Source: Luidia sarsii
Taxonomy: Eukaryota > Echinodermata > Asteroidea > Paxillosida > Luidiidae
Direction: 5' to 3'
DNA length: 64,000 nt
Assembly (NCBI GenBank): GCA_949987565.1
Contig: OX465115.1
Location: forward strand, 16,243,242 to 16,307,241
This document shows, piece after piece, positions 21,636 to 32,587 of the stretch. A program made the position numbers and the translations under genes. Position 1 is the stretch's first letter, and every line of letters starts with the position of its first letter. The notes under the pieces were generated by a model. The model searched no databases. It was not told where the DNA came from and was given only the letters and a program-made list of their open reading frames with translations.

Positions 21636-23141
21636 TTACAATTTTGGAATATTTTCATACTGTTTGTCCTGGTTCCGTGGTGCGGTAACCATCTCATACT
21701 GAAGGTTCTTGTCTTCAATGTTTTCATAATCTTTGCCTTCCTCTTCACATTGAATTGTTTGGCAGTATGCATAGTTGGCTGGATTAGATTTAGTCTCCTT
21801 CAGTCCCATGTACTCTGTGTTCTTGTTATTTGTTGGTTGTAGCTCCATGTAGGCATCGGTGTTGGTCTCCTTAGTTGTGCCTTGTAAACCCTCACGAGGC
21901 TGGCAATGAGTGCTCTGATCATGAGAGTCTCTCGCTGTGAGTCCCATGTAGTCTCTTTCCGAGTCATCCACTGGTTGTAGCTCCATGTAGGCATCAGTGT
22001 TAGTCTCCTTAGTTGTGCCCTGTAAACCCTCACGAAGCTGGCAGTGAGTGCTCTGATCTCTTGGTGTGAGTCCCATGTAGTCTCTTTTCGTGCCTCCTAT
22101 TCCTTGCAGTCCGGTGTGGTCTTCGGTTTTCTGACGGTCGGTGGGCATTTCTGCGTTCGGTGCTGGTGTCTGAGGTCTGTGCTTCACTCGTAGCTTTCGG
22201 TAAATCCAGATCGGAATCAAGATGGCCACGGTGATTAGCAGGACAGTCGCAACACCGCCTGCAAATGCGCCTGCGATCAGAGCGATGTCTGGTGACGATG
22301 GGGAGGCTGATGGTTGAGATGGTGTGGACGTTGCTATCAGTGTCTGCTCCGTTGTGGATGTGTCTTGCCTCACAGTTATTGGCCCAATGGTACACATATT
22401 ACTTCTATTAGGGAATGACGCTGACGATATGAAGCAGGCGATTGAAGCATTTTCATCAGCTGCGGTGGCAGTAAGATTTAACGACATTGAGATTGTTTCA
22501 CTGTTGTTCACTGCCGTCCATGTGGGATAGTTGTTGGATTGATCGTCCGAGTATTTAAACACCTTCATTGTGACTGATGAAGGGTTACCGGTCTCAGATG
22601 TACATCGCATGTTCAACTCTGTTCCAGTGTGTACTGTGATGGGTCCATCAGGGAAGCACATAGGGAAGGACTCACTGGGGAAGTACAGCACTGATATAGT
22701 GATGCTCTTACTGTCTATAATTTGCAATCTTCCGCCTTCTAGACGTGGGTATTCATAGAGATTGCATGTGTATACATTGCTGTCATTTCTGCGCAGATCA
22801 GTGATGTTGAAGTATTGTATGGATGTGACACTTGAAGTGATAGTTTCAAACGTATACCTACTGGTAACTCCAGGTTCAGTCACATCGCCAACTCTGAGTC
22901 TCTGCTGTGTGTTTCCAGCACCGATATCCCATCCTACGATGTAATCCGAGAAATCTAGACCTCGTCCGACACATCGCATCTCAACCATTCCTCCCTCCCT
23001 GATATTAACATCACTCGTCAATAGACGGACTTCCACCCTTGGTATTTGTGCATTGACAACCGTCAGGAGCCGACCTGCACCAAGTAAGCACCAAACACAC
23101 AGGAGAATGACAAGCTTGTGTGACCGTGGCTCCATCGTCAT
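21636..23141 (-). CDS. Intronless two-Ig receptor with doubled ITAM-like module (501 aa)
   Basis: Starts MTMEPRSHKL, with a signal peptide to about residue 31. Ig1 (C57, W71, C126) matches the 8054-9343 type. Ig2 begins like the others (C162, C180) but from about residue 184 to its last cysteine (C236, C250) its sequence is different, with several new Asn-X-Ser/Thr sites. The helix is about 287-314. The tail has a tandem module of about 45 residues (around 363-401 and 408-447). Each copy holds DAYMELQP and YMGL nine residues apart (Y385/Y398 and Y431/Y444), and another YMGL lies at Y355. YENI (Y472), YEMV (Y482) and a final YENI (Y495) follow. It is the most tyrosine-rich tail here and probably a strong adaptor-recruiting, activating-type receptor, by inference. 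Confidence 0.92.
   Translation of the reverse strand: MTMEPRSHKLVILLCVWCLLGAGRLLTVVNAQIPRVEVRLLTSDVNIREGGMVEMRCVGRGLDFSDYIVGWDIGAGNTQQRLRVGDVTEPGVTSRYTFETITSSVTSIQYFNITDLRRNDSNVYTCNLYEYPRLEGGRLQIIDSKSITISVLYFPSESFPMCFPDGPITVHTGTELNMRCTSETGNPSSVTMKVFKYSDDQSNNYPTWTAVNNSETISMSLNLTATAADENASIACFISSASFPNRSNMCTIGPITVRQDTSTTEQTLIATSTPSQPSASPSSPDIALIAGAFAGGVATVLLITVAILIPIWIYRKLRVKHRPQTPAPNAEMPTDRQKTEDHTGLQGIGGTKRDYMGLTPRDQSTHCQLREGLQGTTKETNTDAYMELQPVDDSERDYMGLTARDSHDQSTHCQPREGLQGTTKETNTDAYMELQPTNNKNTEYMGLKETKSNPANYAYCQTIQCEEEGKDYENIEDKNLQYEMVTAPRNQDKQYENIPKL
21801..22055 (-). repeat. In-frame tandem duplication in receptor tail
   Basis: Two adjacent near-identical coding blocks of roughly 120-135 bp each encode CQ-REGLQGTTKETNTDAYMEL followed by YMGL. 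Differences are few, so the duplication is recent relative to the gene family. Confidence 0.85.
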
Positions 23142-23401
23142 CTCAAACCACGGATCGGAGGGGAGTGGTCATGAAGTCAGTCTACCCACACTGTCCAGCA
23201 GACTGCACAGCCGATATCACCTTCATCAACTATCGACACACGACTCATACCACGAACGTCCTCCACACTTGGTTCTACCTTTGTTTCTGTGACTTTCATT
23301 TCCGTGTCGGACGTGCACTGTGCATGCGCAGAGTGCCACATACCGCACTTTACCTGCGACCTCCATAGCGTTACAGCATGGCGGCGCGCACAAAAGGACC
23401 T

Positions 23402-23409
23402 ATGCAAAT
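23402..23409 (-). promoter_or_regulatory. Octamer ATGCAAAT, third receptor copy
   Basis: Perfect octamer about 261 bp upstream of the start at 23141, inside the conserved flank. Confidence 0.45.
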
Positions 23410-26214
23410 TGAAGTTCATGTTTTCTTTACACAAATACACGGTTGCTGTCACACCATTATGACACGGCGGGTCCTGGGTGAATTTGAGCGCATCTACACC
23501 AAGTAAGCACCGAGCACACACACGAATCGCAAGCGTGTTGGACCGTCACCCAATCTTCATCAGTTACGAAATGAAGTTAATACAAAAACTGTTGCAAACT
23601 GCTCACTGACTAAAATGACCTGCAATACATAAATCTCAAAAGTTAGAGGGCCTGACGTTTCGATCCTAGCAGGACCTTTCTCAAAGGCCAAGGCAGTTAC
23701 GAAATGACGGAGATATCTGGTCTTACGTAATTCACAAAGTAGCCGACACAATTTTACTTGTTTTATTGCAAGACAGTTCGCAGAGCGAACTATTTCCGTT
23801 TATTTCAGTGGCAATAATATCAACTTTGAACTCGGTTGAACACAAAACATCCGGAACCACAACTTTCTGCTTTCAGACAATCCGACTGTACACACGCTGT
23901 ACCTTAGCGGCACCCACCAAGAGAGGGCGCTTCATAGCAATCCCTTCATAATTATATGTGGCCTTCAAAAGAACGATGATGGCCGCCTAGTGTTCCCAAT
24001 TTTAAGCGAATCCCACCACCATTGTGTTTCCTGTTAGATTGGTAGGCTGCAGGGATCCACACAAGGACTACACAGCCATAAGATTGGATACTAGGTTCTG
24101 CCCTGTACAAAAAATTGCTGTACGCCTTGTAATACACGGACTTTTCCTTTGCTACTAGGCTTGTTAGGCATTGAACTGCATAATTATTGTACAGTGACGT
24201 TTTACCTTGAACTGTGTAGAACGCTATTCAAATCAACTTGTTGTTTACTTTATCCATTTCACGCTTGAGTACCCCATTATACTCTATGCCCCCGTGGCTT
24301 ATTGAAATGTCATCGATAGATGGCGCCCTGCATGTATACTTCAACCAGAGGTTCAAGCAACCAGGTTGTAATTTCACAGAGTACAGTTAAGATATAATCA
24401 TTTCCTGTAATTGACATCATAATTATTTGCTTAAGGTTCATCAGCTTAAGGTTCGTGAGCTTAAGGTGCGCTTACAATGCAGGTGAAAATTCATGTAACA
24501 GCAACTGCACACGCGCATAAGCTCCAAATGCCTTGCTTACTTTTGGAAGACGCTTACCGTAAGCACCGAGTTGGCTGCCAGTCGAAATGAATTCCATGAC
24601 ATTCGACGAAGGGCTGCAGTGTGTTCTCACTTCTAAGCTCTGTAACTTTAATTTCAATCGTAGAGTCTTTGTGTTCCGTTTAGGGGTAGTTTGGCTTTGA
24701 TAAGATACCAGACTTTACCTATAGTAATTACTTTGGTATTTACTTCACAGCAATACTAATGTCGTATTGATAATCATATTACTATATAGTAATCATGGGG
24801 CGTCACTTTCATCATGTTCCATGATGAGCCAGTAATTATAAAAAGCCCCAAATAAAAAATCATCTGTCCTGGTGATGAAAGTGAAACAGCTGACTGTCAA
24901 AGTAAACAAATATTGGCATGCAGATTATTTCAATGCTCAGCAATGAAGTGCTTTATTTCGACATAAATGTTGCCAACTGCTTACTGACTTCGATAACCCC
25001 AAAAGCAAAAAATTCAAGTGATTAAATTGGCTGAAGTTTCCATCCCGGCAGGACCTCTTGCGATATCGGATCGAAACGTCAGGTCGTATAATCTGTTGCC
25101 TAGATAAGTAGATCAACTTATTAGACTTGTACTGGTCTGTAGATGATTCCCCTTTTCATTCTACTTGGATTATAAGAATGTAGTCCTAAATTCATCCTTA
25201 TCCTAATCCTAAATTAATCCTTACCCTACACGATGATTATTTTCTGAAGGGCCAGGGATGTTCATTATCACTCACAGGAAAGTGTGTTAGGCAGTGTTTA
25301 ATGTCATACAGGTAAGCATCTTGTAATTAGTTGCAGTAATGATATCATTGCAAGAATATTCATTTCCTTGTCACTATTCTTATATACACATGTTGATCTG
25401 TGCAGCAGCTTCTGAGTATAATATACGCTGTATGCCTTGAGATTAGCTTCACATTTTACATTTCACTTCAGCATGGATTACTGTCATCTGAAGGATCTTT
25501 GAAGTACATTGGCTTCTAAAAATCCCCGATACTTCTTCTCATCTGCTTTGTTTTGCTTATGATTATTATATCACTGTGTATCGTTATGATAATGCACAAC
25601 TTCCATACTATTGTTGTTTGCTATGTTTACTTGTGTGCTATGCTTTGTATTACATACATCTTTAACACTGTCAAAGCGAGTAAGTCCTTATAGCAAATTT
25701 TACATTTCATTGCAGGATCATTCAAGTACATTGGCTTTTTAAAATCCCATACAACTTTTCAAATCACCTTCGTATTGCTTATAATTATCATCTCATTGAG
25801 TATCATTATTACAATGCACAACATTCATAAACGTTAATGTACAGTATATGCTTTGTGTTACATTTATCTTAGGCGCTGTTAAAGCGAGTGTGGCTCTCAA
25901 TAGCAAGAGTGATTGGAGTTTCAATCACATGATGGTAAGCATTCTACATCATTCTGTATTCATAAAAATAAAACAGATAGTGAAAAAATACGTCTTGAAA
26001 ATGCAAGTAAATGGCATTTCGAAAAATGAACTGTTTGTATCGTTTTTTAGAATTTCCATCAACGTACAAAAATATACAAACTGTCAAATCACCAAACGCA
26101 TTGCTATCACTTAAGGGCGTGACGGACGATTGAAACACGCGCCTCGTGAACATGAAGCAAAACAAATCATATTCCGATTGTTTATCAAACAAGTAAACTA
26201 AAGTAATTTGAAAA

Positions 26215-26345
26215 AAATGTTGCATCTGCTTACTGACTAAACAGACCAAACGGCGAATATCAAACAATTAGGATGGCCTGACGTTTCGATCCTAGCAGGA
26301 CCTTTCTCAAAAGCTTGCTATGATCGAAACGTCAGGCCCTCCCAA
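26215..26345. repeat. MITE-like element with inverted ends
   Basis: GGCCTGACGTTTCGATCCTA...CAGGACCTTTCTCAAAAG is followed within 30 bases by its reverse complement ATGATCGAAACGTCAGGCC, so the element can fold back on itself. Confidence 0.65.
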
Positions 26346-26587
26346 ACAAGTAAACTGTGAGGCCTATCATTTATAATCCCGTCTTCAAGCTTTGCTGTAA
26401 TGGTAACATTTCTAGAGGACGGTTCAACTTATTTCAAGATATGGGATGCAAAGAGCAGTTCGTTTGTTTGAATCAAGCAAGTCAGTGAGCTGGTGAAAAG
26501 CGGTGATCGGCGATGAGCGAGAACCAATAGAATACGGACTGGCTGTGTGATGGTATTTCTACGGTAATTTCATCTATTAATGTGGAG

Positions 26588-28159
26588 CTACTTTTTCCTG
26601 ACTTGTGCATACATCACCGCCTCGGGCAATGGCGCAGTCGCTTCATCGTAATCAGTCAAGTCCGGGGGAAAGTCCAGATCTGCATAGAACAGATGATTGG
26701 CAGAGGCTGGATCCACCACCGTGTTACTGGAATGCCTTGACACTGTGACTTGAGCGTAGGATGGGTCTTGGTAGCTTGCTGGCTTGACCTCCCTGCTGCC
26801 TGTATAGCCGTCATCTTGGGACGCTACATGGGCGGTATCCTGGAGGTCAGCTGATGCTGGAGTAGACGTAGACCGCCCTGCTGACTCCTGTCCGTGCCCG
26901 TGCTGCTGAGGAGGAGGCTGGTAAGTCGCTTCACTGCTGCGCTGTGCCTTGGCTTTGTAGGGCGAGGGTTTCTTGGGGACTCTAGTCATCGGTGCAACCA
27001 TCGCCCGTGGTTTGCTGGGTGACGTTGGGTGTTCATCATGGGTCATATCATCTTGGTCCTTGGAATCAAAGACAGGATTGGCGTAGCTCTGCTCAGCAGT
27101 ATCAGCAAGTGACTGGTCAGTCTCCCTCACCTTAGCCTCCTCAATGTTCTTGGCGTTTCTTTTAACCTGTGGTTGGGCGTAGACTGGAGGAGTCTGGGCT
27201 CCAGACGTCCTTCCTGACTGACCTGTTTGGTTCAGTGGTATATTATTGTTTGATTTCTGAGGTTCTTTCTTGTTGCGGACTCTGCGTCTGTGACAAATCA
27301 GGATGAGAGCGAGGATGAAGACAAGTGCAGCTATTCCACCTGCAGATGCACCTGCAATCAGTCCCACGTTGGATGCAGTGGGTGGTGTTTCTGTACTATT
27401 AGTATCGGTGGAAGTGGGTTTGAGTTTCAGACTTATTGGACCGATCTCACAAGATCGCGTCTCCCCTGGGTATGACAGCGAGGTAATCGTGCATTGGAAT
27501 GTGACATTGTGATCTGATTCATCCAATGTCAAGGTCATTGCCCTCCAGACTGTAGTACCACCATCCATTAACTCTGACCACACGTAAGGATCAGAGGTCA
27601 TCGGGATTTGGCTAATGTCCATCCCGACTCGGACGTTGCCAGGCTCAGATGTACATCGCATGTTAAACTCTGTTCCAGTGTGTACTGTAATGGCTCCATC
27701 AGGGAAGCACAAAGGGAAGGACTCACTGGGGAAGTACAGCACTGATAGCATTACACTGGATGCGGTTACAATGTCGGTCCCACCACCTTGTATGGGATCA
27801 TTGACATTGCATATGTATTCATCAGTGTCATCCCTCTGCAAGTCATTGATGGTAATAACTTGAGTAGTTTGCCAAGTACCTGTATGTGTAGTCTGGAACT
27901 CAAATCGTCTGTTACCAGTTATAGTACTATCGTCCCATCTCAGAGTCATTTCAGGGTCATCTGTTCTCCACTCCACGATGTGATCTGGTTCTAGGTTTGT
28001 AGCGTCACACCTGATCTCCACCTGCCCGCCCTCTTTACGATCGGCCTCCGGTGTTACGATCCATGCAGTCACTGTTGGCTGTGCAGTAACGACCACCAGG
28101 TGTCCACCTACAAACCACACCACAGTACACATCAAACACGCCGATACTCTTCCAGCCAT
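26588..28159 (-). CDS. Intronless two-Ig receptor with ITIM tail (523 aa)
   Basis: The signal peptide (MAGRVSACLM...) ends near VVTA/QPTV. Ig1 has C51, W64 and C117 and is closest to that of 16923-18269. Ig2 has C151, C169, C223 and C237. The helix is about 266-289, followed by RRR. The tail from VYAQPQVKRN onward is nearly identical to the receptors at 4431 and 13345, but the last 30 or so residues are replaced. After L-F-Y492-A-D-L comes a new segment with DYDEA and a canonical V-M-Y517-A-Q-V, ending RKK. Two ITIMs are thus kept although the C-terminal segment differs. The membrane-proximal part of the tail is shorter than in its relatives. The inhibitory role is inferred. Confidence 0.92.
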   Translation of the reverse strand: MAGRVSACLMCTVVWFVGGHLVVVTAQPTVTAWIVTPEADRKEGGQVEIRCDATNLEPDHIVEWRTDDPEMTLRWDDSTITGNRRFEFQTTHTGTWQTTQVITINDLQRDDTDEYICNVNDPIQGGGTDIVTASSVMLSVLYFPSESFPLCFPDGAITVHTGTEFNMRCTSEPGNVRVGMDISQIPMTSDPYVWSELMDGGTTVWRAMTLTLDESDHNVTFQCTITSLSYPGETRSCEIGPISLKLKPTSTDTNSTETPPTASNVGLIAGASAGGIAALVFILALILICHRRRVRNKKEPQKSNNNIPLNQTGQSGRTSGAQTPPVYAQPQVKRNAKNIEEAKVRETDQSLADTAEQSYANPVFDSKDQDDMTHDEHPTSPSKPRAMVAPMTRVPKKPSPYKAKAQRSSEATYQPPPQQHGHGQESAGRSTSTPASADLQDTAHVASQDDGYTGSREVKPASYQDPSYAQVTVSRHSSNTVVDPASANHLFYADLDFPPDLTDYDEATAPLPEAVMYAQVRKK

Positions 28160-29480
28160 CTTATGGAGTAGGTTTCGTTCAGCGATGGATATCTAACTGA
28201 CCAAGATCGTAAACGTGAGTCCGATGCTGTGCACAGCAGGGCATGGGTTGTACTATTTCACGACTGGTGGTTTTACTGACATACTTCCTCCTGGTAAATC
28301 GTCATAGGCCAATGCACATCCCAACAACGCAGCTACGTATAAGCCCCGTCGTGCCACAGGCCAACTTTCACGCTTTTTTTCTTTGGCTGCATGATTGTGC
28401 AGTTTCACCATCGAAGAGCTTGTGATCGTCACGTCAAAAAAGTGCAGCAGACCGTGTTCGTGTGGTTGGAAAAGACTCTAAATACAGGCCTATATAGGTA
28501 CACGGATATACACTTTCTTCCAGCACAAGAGCAATTCTTTATGTTTGTATTTGTATTGCACGGCTCAATGGTTAACAATGAGAGCTGGGCTGTGGGGGAC
28601 GAGATCGGGGATCTCCCTTTGTAGGCTGACGTCATATCGATCGTTGCTATGTCTGGGTTTACTTTGTGGATTGATAACGCTGGTGAAAGTAGGACTTAGT
28701 GTGGGTTAGTGCCTTGTGGAGACCTAGGGCAGTAGGTTGAAAAGTTCTCCATAGGGAAATTATAAATGTGTATAGGTCTTCACAAGGATTTCACGAAACT
28801 GGTATTTGGAAATAACTAAAAAAGGGGAACTTTTTGATGGGTAAAAAGGTAAAAATCCATCGGAAATTGACTTGTTTTATAAGTTCAAATTTATACCCAG
28901 GAAAGTGAATGTGGTTGAACGGGAGCATTTTCAAAACATCGTTTCTCACTCGGTTGTATACGTGAACAGTGCATCTCCACGAGGATACATATTCGAACAT
29001 GTGTGTCGCGAGGTGGATGCGTTAACCCTAACCCTAACAAACTGCCGTAAACACGTACTGACCCAAATGATCAAAATCAGAGGGCCGGACGATTGGATCC
29101 AAGCAAGAACGCCAGATTCTCTTCATTTATTTTACATTCAGTTCGTCGTTTGCAATGTACGTCCTTGAAGAAAATGTAATCCCAATTGCTTTGTGTTGTA
29201 CAGACAGCTATTGTAAGTCACACCATGCTCTCAATAGTCGCAGGTCGGATTTTCTAAGCGCAATTGTCAACGAGTGAGTTTTGATCCCCCAACGCGCATA
29301 AGTATACGAAGGTCTTTTAAAGTTGACAAAGCGTAGCCTGGCAGCCATACGGACGTGTAGGCTGTTTTCATGGGCTGCAATCAGTGTGCAGTCAAACCCT
29401 AGCTTGCTGTATCCTGTATAGGCCTACCTGTAAAGAAGTCACTTATATTTTAGGGCTTTAAAGTACTTTCATCATGCCAA
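28160..29480. other. Intergenic, no gene seen
   Basis: Upstream flank of the last receptor, unlike the 388/9343/23141 flanks. A short interstitial telomere-type run lies at 29022-29038. Nothing else recognised. Confidence 0.5.
29022..29038. repeat. Interstitial telomere-type repeat
   Basis: TTAACCCTAACCCTAAC, just under three units of the animal telomere repeat, in otherwise unique DNA. Confidence 0.7.
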
Positions 29481-29514
29481 TGCTATCCATTTCGCCCGCT
29501 ATGGCTCTGCATCC

Positions 29515-30105
29515 CTCTTTTCATTCTCTGTCTCTGCCTCTGTCTCTGTCTCTGTCTCTGTATCTGCCTCTGTCTCTGTCTCTGTCTCTGTCTCTGCCTC
29601 TGCCTCTGCCTCTAGTCTTTGCCTCTGCCTCAGTCTCCCTCTGTCTCTGCCTCTGCCTCTGTCTCTGTCTCTACCTCTGCTCGATCTCTCTCGGTCTCTG
29701 CCTCTGTCCCTCTGTCTCTGCCTCTGTCCCTGTCCCTGTCCCTGTCCCTGTCCATGTCCCTGTCTCGGTCTCTGTCCCTCTGTCTCTCCCTCTCCCTCTC
29801 CCTCTCCCTCTCTCTGCCTCTGCCTCTGCCTCTGCCTCTGCCTCTGCCTCTGCCTCTGCCTCTGCCTCTGCCTCAGCCTCTGCCTCTGCCTCTGCCTCTG
29901 CCTCTGCCTCTGCCTCTGCCTCTGCCTCGATCTCCCTCTGCCTCTCCCTCTCCCTCTCCCCCTGCCTCTCCCTCGGTCTCTGCATCTATCCCTCTGCCTC
30001 TGTCTCTGTCTTTGTCCCTGTCCCTGTCCCTGTCCATGCCCATCTCCCTGTATCGGTCTCTGTCTCTCTGTCTCTCTCTCTCTCTGTCTCGGTATACAGC
30101 TCGAT
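29515..30105. repeat. Pyrimidine-rich (CTGCCT/CTGTCT)n array
   Basis: Nearly 600 bases of six-base units (TCTGCC, TCTGTC, CCTGTC, CCTCTC). Because the unit is a multiple of three, all frames stay open and mimic Ser/Leu/Pro-rich proteins. These are not genes. Confidence 0.95.
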
Positions 30106-31608
30106 CTCCATCTGATCTGTCCCTGCCTCGTTATCTATACATCTGTTTGCGACCTGAGTCATATGACCCTGAGCGTGTTGCCGCCCTCCGTATAGGCTCA
30201 GCTATGCCAGCGCCCCTGTTCTTTGTGATTATTTTTCAAAGTGCCCTGCAATTTAGAAAATCTAAAGTTTGAGAATTCCAGGTATTATGAAACTGTTGCA
30301 AGACCACTTCACCTCACTCTTCTTCAACTCGCTTAATTAGTTAGGCCTAGAAGCCGAATATTTTTCAAATAAGGTCGGATCAGCTAATATTAGGTCAGCC
30401 CGCTTCAGTTCAGTTTAGCTCAGCAAACTTCTGATTTCAGCTCAGTTTAGCTCAGCTAAATTCACTTGCGCCCTGATCAGTTGAGCTAGCTATCAGATGA
30501 GTTCAGCTTATTTTAGTTTAGCCTCTTTAGTTCTGATCAGTTTAACTCAGCACAGCTCAATTCAGTTCAGCGGCTTGAAGAACTTTGTGCACAGTGTTGT
30601 CACAAATACTGATCAAGGCATACACGAGCACAACATCGCTCTCAGTCCTGACTATGAACATAAAACAAGACAACATAACCCGTACATCAATGCTGTTTTT
30701 TTATTTCAATAAACATTACAAAAAATAAGCATCATTTCAGTGGATATTGAATGTTAAACATTGTGTATTAATTCTTTGATTCTTATTAAAATCAAATATC
30801 TGTCAGGCGATGAAATCTGATTTACAGAGAAGGTAATGTAATGCCCTTTCCCCGTTTTTCTCTTTGTTGTTTTTGTTTGCATATATTATACCCCGAGGCT
30901 CATTGGGTTCAATGCACTTCTAGTTATAAACTTATAACGTTTGATGACACTATTGCTGTGATTTAACAAAGCGGGTGCTTTCCTACTTGGGTGGATGGGT
31001 TTTCCAAGTTTCACGATTGTTAGTCGCTGTTTGCAACATGAAAGCTTTTAGAATTATGATGTGTAATAAGTAGTGAGCATATGGTTATAAACAGTCGAAG
31101 TGATAACAGTAAAAACAAATCCACATTTTGAACCTGTGAGGTTTTTAAACATAAAACAAATAACATTAATAATAATAAAAACAAATTCAGACAAAAAACA
31201 ATAGCTTTTCCGCTTCGCTGATCCGGCGGAAATGCTAATAATTCGAACAAAATCAGTAGCTTCTCCGCCGTCGACAGAACAGCGAATTAATTCTCCCATT
31301 TGACTTCATCAAATCCCTGCTCAAGCACACAGTTCCATGCCTAATCTTCTTGTACTTTCTGCTTTACAAGTTGTTGCCAAATACACGCCAGGTAGTACTG
31401 AGCCTCCAAGCAAATGTCCTGCTAGGATCAAGACGCTAGGCCCTCTGGATTCTTGTATCAACTCGTTAACCCAGCGCTAGACCCATTGCTTTGAATGATT
31501 TCCCCGATGACCCATCCCCGTGGTATTGCCCCAAGCTCAGCTCAACAACCTTTCCGACTTCATAATTATTGTAGGACATAATAGGCCTAGTGTACCCTGA
31601 TGCAAATA

Positions 31609-31703
31609 CGAGGCTGAGGCTGTGGCTGAGGCTGAGGCTGTGGGTGAGGCTGTGACTGAGGCTGTGGCTTAGGCTGTGGCTGAGGCTGTGGGTGAGGCTT
31701 CAG
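31609..31703. repeat. (GAGGCTGTGGCT)n array
   Basis: About 95 bases of GAGGCT/GTGGCT hexamers. The Pro/Gln frame on the minus strand is a by-product. Confidence 0.9.
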
Positions 31704-32428
31704 TGTCTGTCCACTGACCTCTGGAGTGAATGAGTGGAAAGGGCCGCTTTCTTGTCCCAACGAACCCGTCCACACTGCCATTACCCTGGTATGTCTCTAT
31801 GGATCAGCCTGCATGCTGTATGTGCCCGCCGCTATTCGTCCGAATGAGGGCAGGAGACCAAATTGTGATTTCGAAGAGTAGCTGTGTCCATCTGATCATC
31901 CGTCCAGTCCGTCTAGAGATTTCTCATCTCACAGATGCGGTTGTCCGACTGCACATCCGCTGAGATAATAAGCAATAATGGTACGTTACAGGGTTGTCTA
32001 TGACTCTGGTAGACCAATCTCCATCTATTGTCAATGTATCGTTCTTGCCTTCGGTTGTCAATTGCCAGCTTTGTGTGTCAGAATGATGTGCACAATTTAT
32101 GCAAACTGCTTACTGATCTGATGACTAAAATGATCCAAATTCAAATCTCAAAAATAAGAAGGGTTTCGATCCTAGCCGTCACTCGCGGTCCCTCGTCAGC
32201 CTCGATGGGTTGTGACGTGGCTGAGCCTGCAGACGTTTTGGATTTCATAAATCATTTAAGCTATTATCCTGTAAATATTATGTTCGTCTAAGAAGGTGCA
32301 ACCAGACTGTGTGGGTCACGAGCTGCCGCAGTTGTTGTCTTCGTGTGACTTTTACTGTCCACTCAGGCTACCGACTACAGTCAAGGTGTTGGCGAGATTC
32401 TGACCTACATTTGTTTTACGGTGTAGCT

Positions 32429-32541
32429 AACAAACCAAGGAAAAACTGACTCTTGGGAACTTTTGAACAATTTCCAAAATTGGCAGTTGCCAATTTGTAA
32501 AATTTTTCAAAAGTTCCCAGTCAGTTTTTCCTTGGTTTGTT
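32429..32541. repeat. Near-complete palindrome (foldback), 113 bp
   Basis: AACAAACCAAGGAAAAACTG at the left end is matched by CAGTTTTTCCTTGGTTTGTT at the right end. Pairing continues through GGGAACTTTTGAA/TTCAAAAGTTCCC to a TTGGCAGTTGCCAA centre. Almost no loop remains. Confidence 0.85.
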
Positions 32542-32587
32542 TGTTTGACATGTTAAGATTATGTTAGAAATACATGCAATTATTGTG

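Larger units (their letters stand above)
23142..26587. other. Intergenic; conserved 5' flank, MITE-like copies
   Basis: Bases 23142-23465 repeat the receptor 5' flank seen at 389-700 and 9344-9660. MITE-like copies lie at 23590-23700, 25060-25090 (part) and 26215-26345 (inverted pair). Bases 24120-24330 share boxes (CTTGTAATACACG, TCATCGATAGATGGC) with 20185-20420. No exon seen. Confidence 0.5.

Noticed and set aside
29474..30272. Long Ser/Leu/Pro-rich frames
   Set aside because: They are products of a hexamer pyrimidine array; the antisense Glu/Ala frame is equally open.
31780..32080. Possible Ig-domain relic (RLEISHLTDA on plus, a Thr/Asp-rich frame on minus)
   Set aside because: Only one short Ig-like phrase, no cysteine pair in frame, and frames are broken. 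Too weak.
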